From Candidatus Hydrogenedentota bacterium (lineage in GTDB: Bacteria > Hydrogenedentota > Hydrogenedentia > Hydrogenedentales > CAITNO01), in assembly GCA_007118765.1 (NCBI GenBank), contig SKQZ01000215.1, positions 1 to 7,090 on the forward strand: a stretch of DNA of 7,090 bases. Direction: 5' to 3'. A program made the position numbers and the translations under genes. The notes beneath the pieces were generated by a model. That model did not search any database and was not told the DNA's origin. It saw only the letters and a list, made by a program, of their open reading frames with translations. Each line of letters begins with the position of its first letter. Within the stretch, counting starts at the first letter, position 1. Shown piece after piece: positions 1 to 6,233 of the stretch.

Positions 1-34
1 CTGCGAATCTTACACCATATCAGGCACTTTGCTT

Positions 35-84
35 GCCCGCCGACTTCGACGTGTACTAACACGCTGTCAGCCGGCGGCCTGGGC
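35..84. repeat. imperfect inverted repeat / long stem-loop at the left edge
   Basis: The arms pair in three blocks. GCCC (35-38) pairs with GGGC (81-84), and an overlapping CCGCCG (37-42) pairs with CGGCGG (72-77). At the tip, CGTGT (50-54) pairs with ACACG (59-63) around the loop ACTA. T-rich bases at 28-30 face A-rich bases at 85-88, which extends the stem slightly. No U-tract follows on the minus strand, so it is not an ordinary terminator for the MATE gene, which ends at 165. It could be structure near the end of a mobile element, an RNA structure or a protein-binding site. Confidence 0.45.
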
Positions 85-128
85 AAAACACCTGCTCTGG
101 CGCAATCTTCACAGGCTCACGACAAAAC

Positions 129-155
129 CTGATGAAATATCCGGGCTAAGTCACG
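129..155. mobile_element. possible terminus of an insertion sequence
   Basis: Between the left-edge structure and the MATE stop is the motif TGATGAAATATCCGGGCTAA (130-149). It resembles insertion-sequence end repeats, possibly of the IS1380 type, as I remember them; this is recognition from memory, not a match. The reading frame running in from the left edge on the plus strand (1-132) ends in a TGA at the start of this motif, as transposase genes often do, but its 43 visible residues show no transposase motif. No matching inverted copy exists elsewhere in the window, so the element, if real, would lie mostly to the left. Confidence 0.25.
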
Positions 156-164
156 GATGATTTC

Positions 165-1532
165 TCAGGGGCGTTCCGTTGCCGCCTTGAGCCGGTCCAG
201 ACGTTTCCATTCCACAAACAGAAACACGGCGCAAATGCTGGCCGCCACCGTGTCGGAAATGGGCGCCGACAACCAGACGCCTTTGAGGCCGAGCATGGGC
301 GGCAAAACAAGCAGCAACGGTATCAACACAATAACCTGCCGCAGCAGCGTCAAAAAGACGGCTTTGGAGGCTTTGCCCGTGGACTGGAAATAGTTGCCCA
401 CAATTACTTGAAAGCCGATGACCGGCAGCATGAGCAGGAACAAATGGATGCCCTCCACACCCAATGCCACGACGGCCTCATCCCCCCGTATAAAGGCTTT
501 CACGATAAGAGTGGGCATGGAATGAATCAGCACCCACGTCACGGTGGAAATCACGGTTGCCGCAATCACCGCCCGCTTCAAGGTCGCCTTTACCCGGTCG
601 TAGTTGCCCGCGCCATAGTTGTAGCCCACAATCGGCTGCGACGCCATGTTCAGCGCAATGAACAGGGTGAACACAATGAACGTAACACTGATGATAATGC
701 CCATGACGCCCACCGCCATATCGCCGCCATAACGAATCAGATTGAGGTTGTAGAGTCCATGCACCACGCTGTTGGCCATTTGCATGAGAAAGGGCGACAC
801 GCCAATGGACAAAATTGCCCAGACAATGCGCGGTTGGATGCGGATGTAGCGCCATTGCAGCGGCACAACGCACCGACGACTGCGGAAATGAATCAGCACC
901 CACAGGGACAAGGCGAACATGGAGATAATGGTGCCCAGCGCCGCGCCGCGAACCCCCATATCGAGATACAGAATGAACAGCGCGTCCAGCGGTATGTTGA
1001 TCCCCGCGCTGATGAGCATGCTGTACATGGCAATGCGCGCATTGCCTTCGGCGCGGATGATGGCATTAAGGGAGAATCCGAACTGGTTCAGCACCACGCC
1101 CCACAACAGCAGGTCCAGATACTCATTCGCATAACGCATGGTCTCGTCGCTCGCCCCGAAAAACCGCAACATGGGTTCTTTCACCATGAAGCCAAAAACG
1201 GTCACGCCCGCCGATACAATCAACACCAGCGCCACGACATTGCCCAGGATGCGTCGCGCTTTTTCCGGGTCGTTACGCCCAAGCGACAAAGACACCTGTG
1301 CGCTTGCGCCCAGGCCGATAAGCATGCCGAAAGCCATCATGACAATCATGATGGGGAACACCGCCGTCACGCCGCTCAATGCTGCCGCGCCGACTGCCTG
1401 CCCGATAAAAATGCGGTCAATGATGTTATACAGCGAATGGGCCAGAATCCCAATGAAACCGGGCCAGAAATAGCGCCACATCAGGCGGCTTACAGGCGTG
1501 CTGCTCAGCTCTTTCAGGTTCTTCTTGTACAT
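165..1532 (-). CDS. MATE family efflux transporter (NorM/MepA-like)
   Basis: This 455-residue inner-membrane protein is a complete MATE transporter of normal length. Such proteins export cationic drugs, dyes or metabolites in exchange for Na+ or H+. About twelve helices are visible as two homologous halves. Recognisable family segments are YNIIDRIFIGQ (35-45), GASAQVSLSLG (75-85), IIRAEGNARIAM (158-169), INIPLDALFI (178-187), QPIVGYNYGAGNYDRVK (299-315) and YFQSTGKASKA (381-391). The pattern is closer to MepA-type MATE proteins than to flippases such as MurJ. AAGGA lies 4 bases before the ATG. It lies 155 bases downstream of the barrel gene on the same strand, a gap in which I see no strong minus-strand promoter or terminator, so read-through from the operon is possible. 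The substrate cannot be inferred. Its stop lies only about 14 bases from the possible element end at the left edge, but the C-terminus looks natural. Confidence 0.93.
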   Translation of the reverse strand: MYKKNLKELSSTPVSRLMWRYFWPGFIGILAHSLYNIIDRIFIGQAVGAAALSGVTAVFPIMIVMMAFGMLIGLGASAQVSLSLGRNDPEKARRILGNVVALVLIVSAGVTVFGFMVKEPMLRFFGASDETMRYANEYLDLLLWGVVLNQFGFSLNAIIRAEGNARIAMYSMLISAGINIPLDALFILYLDMGVRGAALGTIISMFALSLWVLIHFRSRRCVVPLQWRYIRIQPRIVWAILSIGVSPFLMQMANSVVHGLYNLNLIRYGGDMAVGVMGIIISVTFIVFTLFIALNMASQPIVGYNYGAGNYDRVKATLKRAVIAATVISTVTWVLIHSMPTLIVKAFIRGDEAVVALGVEGIHLFLLMLPVIGFQVIVGNYFQSTGKASKAVFLTLLRQVIVLIPLLLVLPPMLGLKGVWLSAPISDTVAASICAVFLFVEWKRLDRLKAATERP

Positions 1533-1536
1533 GCGT

Positions 1537-1543
1537 TCCTTCT
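1537..1543 (-). promoter_or_regulatory. ribosome binding site of the MATE gene
   Basis: AGAAGGA lies four bases before the ATG at 1532. Spacing is short but acceptable, and no nearer alternative start competes with it. Confidence 0.5.
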
Positions 1544-1603
1544 TATCAAAGCATGTTCCGCGCTAATCTGCAATCGTTTCCCCTTCTGTATTGCGCCTGC
1601 ATG

Positions 1604-1631
1604 TTGCACGCCAATTCCGGTACGGTATAAT
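1604..1631 (+). promoter_or_regulatory. sigma-70-like promoter pointing antisense into the barrel gene
   Basis: In the 155-base gap between the barrel and MATE genes, the plus strand carries TTGCAC (1604-1609), a 16-base spacer and a perfect TATAAT (1626-1631). Transcription would start near 1638 and run rightward, antisense to the 3' end of the barrel gene. The only frame near its start is a nine-codon ATG frame (1661-1690), which is not convincing. It could make an antisense RNA or be a chance match; -10-like sequences are less expected by chance in this GC-rich background. Confidence 0.35.
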
Positions 1632-1687
1632 GCACTTCCCGTGACGACGACGCATTTCAACATGATAGCAGCAAGCGACCTTGCAAC

Positions 1688-2986
1688 CTAAAAATACAGA
1701 CTTGCCTGCGCGAACAGAGTACGCGGCGAGGCGCCATAAGCGCTGCGCAGACGTCCGTTCCGCGGAGATGCGCCCCAGGGTGCGAACCCGTGCACGGTGA
1801 TGGTGGTGGTTTCCGAGGCTGTCCATGTCAGCGACGGCGAGGCCAGCCCGGAACCGTCCTGGAGACTGGTCAGCAACAGGAGTCCGCAGGTAACTGTGTC
1901 CGATACGGGAAGCAGCGCCTGCAAGGCGGCGCCGTGGCGGTCAAGAATCTGGCTGTCGCCGCGCATGTACCGCTCCACAAACCGCGGGTCGCGGAATCGG
2001 CGCGTGGCGTCGGCGACATCATCAAGGCCGAACCCCGAATAGTGGTATTCGCCCATCAGCGTGAGCCCCTGGCCCACGTCGAAGGTGTGGGACACGCCGA
2101 GCACCGCCTTTGTCAGCAGGCGGTCGCTGCCAAACCACCCGCCGTCGGGATGGCGTTCCGGCGTATAAAAGAACGCCAGCTCGCCATGCACGGCGGAATC
2201 GCCCAATACGGCCGACGAGACCAGCGCGGCCATGGCGTCCCGGCCCCGTTTGCCGACGATGATCTCGCCGTCAACTTCGCCCATGTATCCGCGATAGCGG
2301 GCCAACAGTGCGGACTTGTCCCATCTGTCGCCAAAAACGGCCAGCATCTCTAAGGAACTCAACGTGGAGGTTTGATATTCCACCCGCACCGCGTCCACGC
2401 CGCGCCGCCATTCCCGGTCCACCTCCACCGGCGAGAACGGGGAAAACACATCCACCGCGCTGAAAAGCAGGCCCCGTCCCAGGCCGATGGCCTGACGCCC
2501 GGCGGTGATGGCGCCCCAGTCCCGACGTATCTGTACCCGGGCGCGGTCTATTTCGTGCCGCCACGCAAATACGTCGCGGTCCCGTGACATCTGCCAATCC
2601 AGCGAAGCCGCCCGCCAGGGCGCGGGCGCAAAAGTCGTCAGCACATCGCCGCCAACGCCCGCCCCGGCGCCGTGGGTGGCGCGTTGGGCGCGGTGCTCAT
2701 ACGCGATTTCAGCGCTAACGTCGTCGGCAATGGCCATATCGAGATCAAAGCGCAATCGCGTCAGCCCCGTCAGCGCATGACGCTTGGGAAACAAGCGAGG
2801 ATCGTCGGGGTTATACGCACCAAGCCCCGTAAGTTTGAGCGTTGTGCTGAGCATGCCGTAGCGACCGGTATCCTGGTCATACCATAAGTCTATCGGTCTC
2901 GCGGGCACCGCCGTGTATGCCATGCAACACAAAACGACAAGGAAGAGGCGTTTTCGTATTGCGACGCTATGTTTCGGTATCTTCAT
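1688..2986 (-). CDS. uncharacterised outer-membrane beta-barrel protein of the ABC/LolA-like operon
   Basis: I do not recognise a named family for this 432-residue protein. A basic N-terminus (RKR, 11-13) and hydrophobic segment 14-27 form a signal peptide, with a likely signal peptidase I site after Ala29 (VPA|RP). CysCys at 20-21 is not a lipobox. The mature chain alternates polar and apolar residues throughout, is rich in aromatics, Gly and Arg, and ends LFAQASLYF. The terminal Phe and alternating hydrophobics are the classic C-terminal signal for barrel assembly. The most distinctive part is RRDWGAITAGRQAIGLGRG (154-172) followed by FSAVDVFSPFSPVEVD (175-190); GRQ-x-(I/L)-x-x-G followed by D-x-F-x-P recalls substrate channels of porin type. 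AGGA lies 8 bases before the ATG, and the gene follows the ATPase by 10 bases. I infer an outer-membrane acceptor or exit channel for the transporter's substrate. Outer-membrane location is likely; function is unknown. Confidence 0.75.
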   Translation of the reverse strand: MKIPKHSVAIRKRLFLVVLCCMAYTAVPARPIDLWYDQDTGRYGMLSTTLKLTGLGAYNPDDPRLFPKRHALTGLTRLRFDLDMAIADDVSAEIAYEHRAQRATHGAGAGVGGDVLTTFAPAPWRAASLDWQMSRDRDVFAWRHEIDRARVQIRRDWGAITAGRQAIGLGRGLLFSAVDVFSPFSPVEVDREWRRGVDAVRVEYQTSTLSSLEMLAVFGDRWDKSALLARYRGYMGEVDGEIIVGKRGRDAMAALVSSAVLGDSAVHGELAFFYTPERHPDGGWFGSDRLLTKAVLGVSHTFDVGQGLTLMGEYHYSGFGLDDVADATRRFRDPRFVERYMRGDSQILDRHGAALQALLPVSDTVTCGLLLLTSLQDGSGLASPSLTWTASETTTITVHGFAPWGASPRNGRLRSAYGASPRTLFAQASLYF

Positions 2987-2996
2987 GAACGGCGTC

Positions 2997-3722
2997 CTAC
3001 GTCTGTTCAGCCATGGCTTCCCGTTCTTTCACCACGTCCGTGTCTATTTTTCCGTCCACCAGTGTGATAACACGACGTGCATAGGCAATGACGCGGGGGT
3101 CGTGAGTGGAAAAGACGAAGGTGATGCCCGCCTGCTCATTGAGTTCGTGCATCATGTCCAGCAAAATACGGGCGTTCTCTCCGTCCAGATTGGCGCTGGG
3201 CTCATCGGCGAGCACCAGCCGCGGTCGCGACGCGATGGCCCGGGCCACGGCCACCCGCTGTTGCTGTCCGCCGGACATCTGGGTGGGCCGTCGGTCCGCA
3301 AAGTCCAGCAATCCCAGCTGGTCAAGGGCCTCGCGTGCCCGTTCCGTGCGGTTGTCCGTCACTCCCTGCAATTCAAGCACAAACTCCACATTTTCTTGCG
3401 CCGTCAGCACGGGGAACAGATTATATGCCTGAAACACGAAGCCCAGTTGGTTCAGCCGCATGTCCGCCCGCTGTCGTTTGCTCATGCGCGCCACATTGTG
3501 TCCCATCACTTCAAGGTGGCCGTCCGTCACGGCGTCCAACGCACCGATGAGATTCAACAACGTGGTTTTGCCGCTGCCCGAAGGGCCGACAATGGCCAGA
3601 AACTCGCCCGCCGTCACTTCCGTGGTGATGCCGCGCAACGCGTGTGTTGCCACCTCGTCCGTGTGATACACCTTGGTTACGTTCTGCGCTTTTACCAGCA
3701 CTTCGTCTGTTGTTGCTGTCAT
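2997..3722 (-). CDS. ABC transporter ATP-binding protein, LolD/MacB type
   Basis: This 241-residue cytoplasmic ATPase powers the two permeases encoded just upstream. Every motif of a working ABC nucleotide-binding domain is present. These are Walker A GPSGSGKT (46-53), Q-loop Gln98 in FVFQAYNLFP, signature MSGGQ (149-153), Walker B LVLADEP (169-175) with catalytic Glu174, D-loop SANLD (176-180) and switch His207 in STHD. The NLFPVLTAQENV stretch (101-112) is typical of the LolD/MacB/FtsE branch, as is the length for a stand-alone ATPase of this group. It lacks the fused permease of full MacB. The ATG lies one base after the stop of the second permease, with AGGA sites 4 and 12 bases upstream, and the barrel gene follows 10 bases after its stop. 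The assignment as ATPase is certain. The symbol lolD is withheld because the system may not be the housekeeping Lol pathway. Confidence 0.95.
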   Translation of the reverse strand: MTATTDEVLVKAQNVTKVYHTDEVATHALRGITTEVTAGEFLAIVGPSGSGKTTLLNLIGALDAVTDGHLEVMGHNVARMSKRQRADMRLNQLGFVFQAYNLFPVLTAQENVEFVLELQGVTDNRTERAREALDQLGLLDFADRRPTQMSGGQQQRVAVARAIASRPRLVLADEPSANLDGENARILLDMMHELNEQAGITFVFSTHDPRVIAYARRVITLVDGKIDTDVVKEREAMAEQT

Positions 3723-3723
3723 A

Positions 3724-4965
3724 CTATCCTGTTGTCCTCAATGCATCCGCAGGCATTACCTGCGCCGCTTTCCATGCGGGGTATAGTGTTGCAAAAATCG
3801 TGGTGGCCATTGCAATGGCCAACGCATAGCCGATGAGCCATACGCCAAAGGAGCCATACAAATACGGGTCAAAGAGTACGTCCGCAAAGCCCAGATCGTC
3901 GTCGAGCCATCTGGAAAGGTCCATGCCCCTCGTGGCAAGATAATAGGAGACGGAACCGCCAACGCCCAGCGCCACCACCGCGCCGCCCAACCCGATGACC
4001 ACCGCCTCCATCATCACCATGCTCACAATCTGACGTGTCTTCATGCCGAGCGCGGAAAGCATGGCAAACTCCGCCCGACGTTCGAGCACGGCCGTCAGTT
4101 GCGCACTCATAATGCCCAGCGCCACCACCACGATGACAATTAGCGCCATCAAGCGCATAAATGCCGTGTCGCTGTCCACGTTTGCCGCCAGCGACGGATT
4201 CACCTCACGCCACGTTATTACCGTGTTGTCTGCGGGCATGGTTTCGGTCAGATGCGCCTTCGCCTCCGCCGAATGTCGCTCTTCAGACAGCACAAGGCTG
4301 ATTTCGCCTGCCCCGGGAATGCCCGTAATCTCCTGCATGTCCGCAAGCGTGATGTGACACACCGCCAAGTCCAGTTCCTGGCTGCCCGTGTCCAGAATAC
4401 CGACAATACGCAGCATGGCCGAATGAATATCGTCCTTTCCCGAAAGGGTGGCATACAACGCGTCATCCAGCATGACATCAAGCCGTCGTGCAAGGGTTCT
4501 GCCGATTACCACCGCGCCCTCCTCGTCCTCCTCCAGATAGCGGCCCTCCAAAGCGCCCCGACGCAAGATACGATTGGCGGCCATTTCATGTTTCGGGAGT
4601 ACGCCGGTAATCGCTGCCGGAGCGGTTCGGGTGCCAAATGCCAGCAAGCCCTTGGCATGTGCGCGCACGCTGTAATGCTCAAGGTGTGGCGTCTCGGCAA
4701 CAGTCGCCAGCACTTCCTCCAGTCCCTGCAAACGCAAGGTGTCCTCCTGGGTTTCGGGCCAGTTGCGATGCACCATGCGAATATGCCCGGCGCCGCTCTC
4801 AGCAATGGCGCGCACCTGCATCCTGATGGCGCCGTCCATCCACGACAAGGCCACCAGCGCCATTGCGCAGCCGATACCCGTACCCACCATGGATAGTATT
4901 GTGCGTCGCGAGTGTCGCGTTAAACTGCGCGTTGCGTATTTCAGGGCTACCGAACCAAGCCTCAT
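3724..4965 (-). CDS. FtsX/LolC-E-type ABC transporter permease (second subunit)
   Basis: This 413-residue permease is a paralogue of the gene before it and has the same layout. TM1 is at about 22-44, a periplasmic domain runs to about residue 265, and further helices lie near 268-291, 313-343 and 373-395. The loop LERRAEFAMLSALGMKTRQ (294-312) is the likely ATPase contact, and YPAWKAAQVMPADALR (395-410) is the family's C-terminal signature. TWREVNP (251-257) matches TWREAAP of the partner in the same place, although the periplasmic domains have otherwise diverged widely. Its ATG overlaps the TGA of the first permease (ATGA), and GGAGG lies 10 bases upstream inside the end of that gene, so translation is very likely coupled and the two subunits are made together. 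I infer a heterodimer like LolC-LolE. The stop is followed after one base by the ATPase start. Confidence 0.92.
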   Translation of the reverse strand: MRLGSVALKYATRSLTRHSRRTILSMVGTGIGCAMALVALSWMDGAIRMQVRAIAESGAGHIRMVHRNWPETQEDTLRLQGLEEVLATVAETPHLEHYSVRAHAKGLLAFGTRTAPAAITGVLPKHEMAANRILRRGALEGRYLEEDEEGAVVIGRTLARRLDVMLDDALYATLSGKDDIHSAMLRIVGILDTGSQELDLAVCHITLADMQEITGIPGAGEISLVLSEERHSAEAKAHLTETMPADNTVITWREVNPSLAANVDSDTAFMRLMALIVIVVVALGIMSAQLTAVLERRAEFAMLSALGMKTRQIVSMVMMEAVVIGLGGAVVALGVGGSVSYYLATRGMDLSRWLDDDLGFADVLFDPYLYGSFGVWLIGYALAIAMATTIFATLYPAWKAAQVMPADALRTTG

Positions 4966-6215
4966 GTACGCATTGCCTCCATGGGTTCAAGGCGTGCCGC
5001 CAACGCCGCGGGCCATAACGACGCCACCACCGACGTGCCACTGACCGCCACCAGCCCGTAAACAATATGTCGCAGTTCAAAGCGGGGATAGATAAAGAGG
5101 GGGATGGAGTAATCGCCGTAGGCGAATGCCTCCACATCGCTGCCGCCGAGCGCGGCGTAGTTAATGCCCGTGTGTGACGTAATCCACACCACCGTCGCGC
5201 CCACAACCGATCCGACGACAACGCCAATCAATCCGAGAATCACCGATTCCACCAGCACCATGCCCACCACACGGCGCGGACGCGCTCCCACGGCCAGCAA
5301 CATGCCGAACTCATGGCGACGCTCAAAGGTGGACATCATCGCCGTGTTGGCAATTCCCGCCGCCGCCGCCACAAAAACAATGGAAAGAAAGATGAAATCG
5401 AACCAGTCCTTCATATCAATAAAGCGCACGATTTCCGGCGCTGCCTCGCGCCATGTCAACGCCGCCATGCCATCCAAATCCATGGTATCGGCAATGGCCG
5501 CCCGCAATGTATCGGCCTCGCGAAAATCCTGTCCGTGAATAATGAGTTCGTGCGCATGGTCGGGCATCATCAGCAATTCGCCCGCATCCGCTATCGGCAT
5601 CACAATGCCCATGCTGCGCACCAAATCCACGTTTGAGTCAATTACCGCTTTTACCATAAACAGGTCGTCCACGGGGAATCCGTCCACGTCCTGCCCGATA
5701 ATCGCCAGCAACTGACCTTCAGTGACACCCAGCCGGGTCGCCAACACGCGGCCGAGCGCCACTTCGCCGCTGCCCGGAATCTGCGTGTCATCAAGCCTTT
5801 CCAACAGGCCGCCCCGCTGTTGTTCGAGCGAGACGTCCACCCCCACAATAAACCCCGGGTCGGCATCCGCAGGCTCGTCCGTTCGCTCGCCGGAAGCCGC
5901 CAGTACCGCCGTGTAAATGCGTGGAGACGCCTTCTCCAGTTCGGGGATTGCCGCCAGCGCCGCCCGTCGCTCAGCGAGGTTGTCCAAATACAGGTCAACG
6001 GCGCGTTCTTCGCGCCAGTCGGCATGATACATCTGCACATGGCCCACCATCGGCCCCGTCACCGTTTCCAGCGCGTCCAGAAAGAAGCCCGCCATCAGAC
6101 TGTTCACGAACACCAGCGTAAACTGGCCCAGCGCGATGGCGCCCACAGCCAGCAACGTGCGTTTGCGGTTGCGGCCGAGGTTCCGCCAGCCCATACGCAC
6201 CGTGCTCCATTTCAT
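4962..6215 (-). CDS. FtsX/LolC-E-type ABC transporter permease (first subunit)
   Basis: This 417-residue inner-membrane permease has the MacB/LolCDE fold. It has a short cytoplasmic N-terminus with WRNLGRNRKRT (10-20) and TM1 at about 20-45. A periplasmic domain of about 220 residues follows, then three C-terminal helices at about 272-294, 317-345 and 384-405. Residues 297-315, containing FERRHEFGMLLAVGARPRR, are the cytoplasmic loop expected to contact the ATPase. The C-terminal PAALAARLEPMEAMR is the usual FtsX-family ending. TWREAAP (254-260), just before TM2, recurs in the partner permease. The frame stays open into the upstream gene, but ATG 6215 is chosen because the protein then begins with the standard permease N-terminus and lies after the upstream stop. 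With the next two genes it should form an ABC complex acting on a membrane-embedded substrate. Subunit type is sure; whether it is LolC- or LolE-equivalent is not. Confidence 0.92.
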   Translation of the reverse strand: MKWSTVRMGWRNLGRNRKRTLLAVGAIALGQFTLVFVNSLMAGFFLDALETVTGPMVGHVQMYHADWREERAVDLYLDNLAERRAALAAIPELEKASPRIYTAVLAASGERTDEPADADPGFIVGVDVSLEQQRGGLLERLDDTQIPGSGEVALGRVLATRLGVTEGQLLAIIGQDVDGFPVDDLFMVKAVIDSNVDLVRSMGIVMPIADAGELLMMPDHAHELIIHGQDFREADTLRAAIADTMDLDGMAALTWREAAPEIVRFIDMKDWFDFIFLSIVFVAAAAGIANTAMMSTFERRHEFGMLLAVGARPRRVVGMVLVESVILGLIGVVVGSVVGATVVWITSHTGINYAALGGSDVEAFAYGDYSIPLFIYPRFELRHIVYGLVAVSGTSVVASLWPAALAARLEPMEAMRT

Positions 6216-6227
6216 AATGACATCGTG

Positions 6228-6233
6228 CTCCTT
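6228..6233 (-). promoter_or_regulatory. Shine-Dalgarno for the first permease, with an oddly spaced start
   Basis: AAGGAG overlaps the stop codon of the LolA-like gene and lies 12 bases before the chosen ATG at 6215, which is long. An out-of-frame ATG at 6223, only 4 bases from the GGAG core, opens a three-codon frame (Met-Ser-Leu). Its TGA overlaps the permease ATG (ATGA). Either the ribosome uses the long spacing, or it reads the mini-frame and reinitiates. Confidence 0.45.

Noticed and set aside
50..84. Left-edge stem-loop considered as an integron attC site
   Set aside because: The required core sites (GTTRRRY and RYYYAAC) are not present at its ends.
1..132. 43-codon open frame entering from the left edge on the plus strand as a transposase C-terminus
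   Set aside because: It has no transposase motif and runs through the strong stem-loop with a low-complexity Thr/Ser/Ala-rich product; it is kept only as a remark under the possible element end.
1671..1684. Small perfect hairpin (GCAAG stem, four-base loop) just after the barrel stop, considered as a terminator
   Set aside because: The stem is only five pairs and no U-tract follows on the minus strand.
408..1691. 427-codon plus-strand open frame opposite the MATE gene
   Set aside because: Its product is extremely rich in His, Gln, Asn and Arg with no fold or motif, as expected from the reverse complement of a hydrophobic membrane protein gene. The opposite strand encodes a clear MATE transporter.
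2913..3836. 307-codon plus-strand open frame opposite the ATPase gene
   Set aside because: It spans the ends of three minus-strand genes and has no recognisable domain; the ATPase on the other strand has all its motifs.
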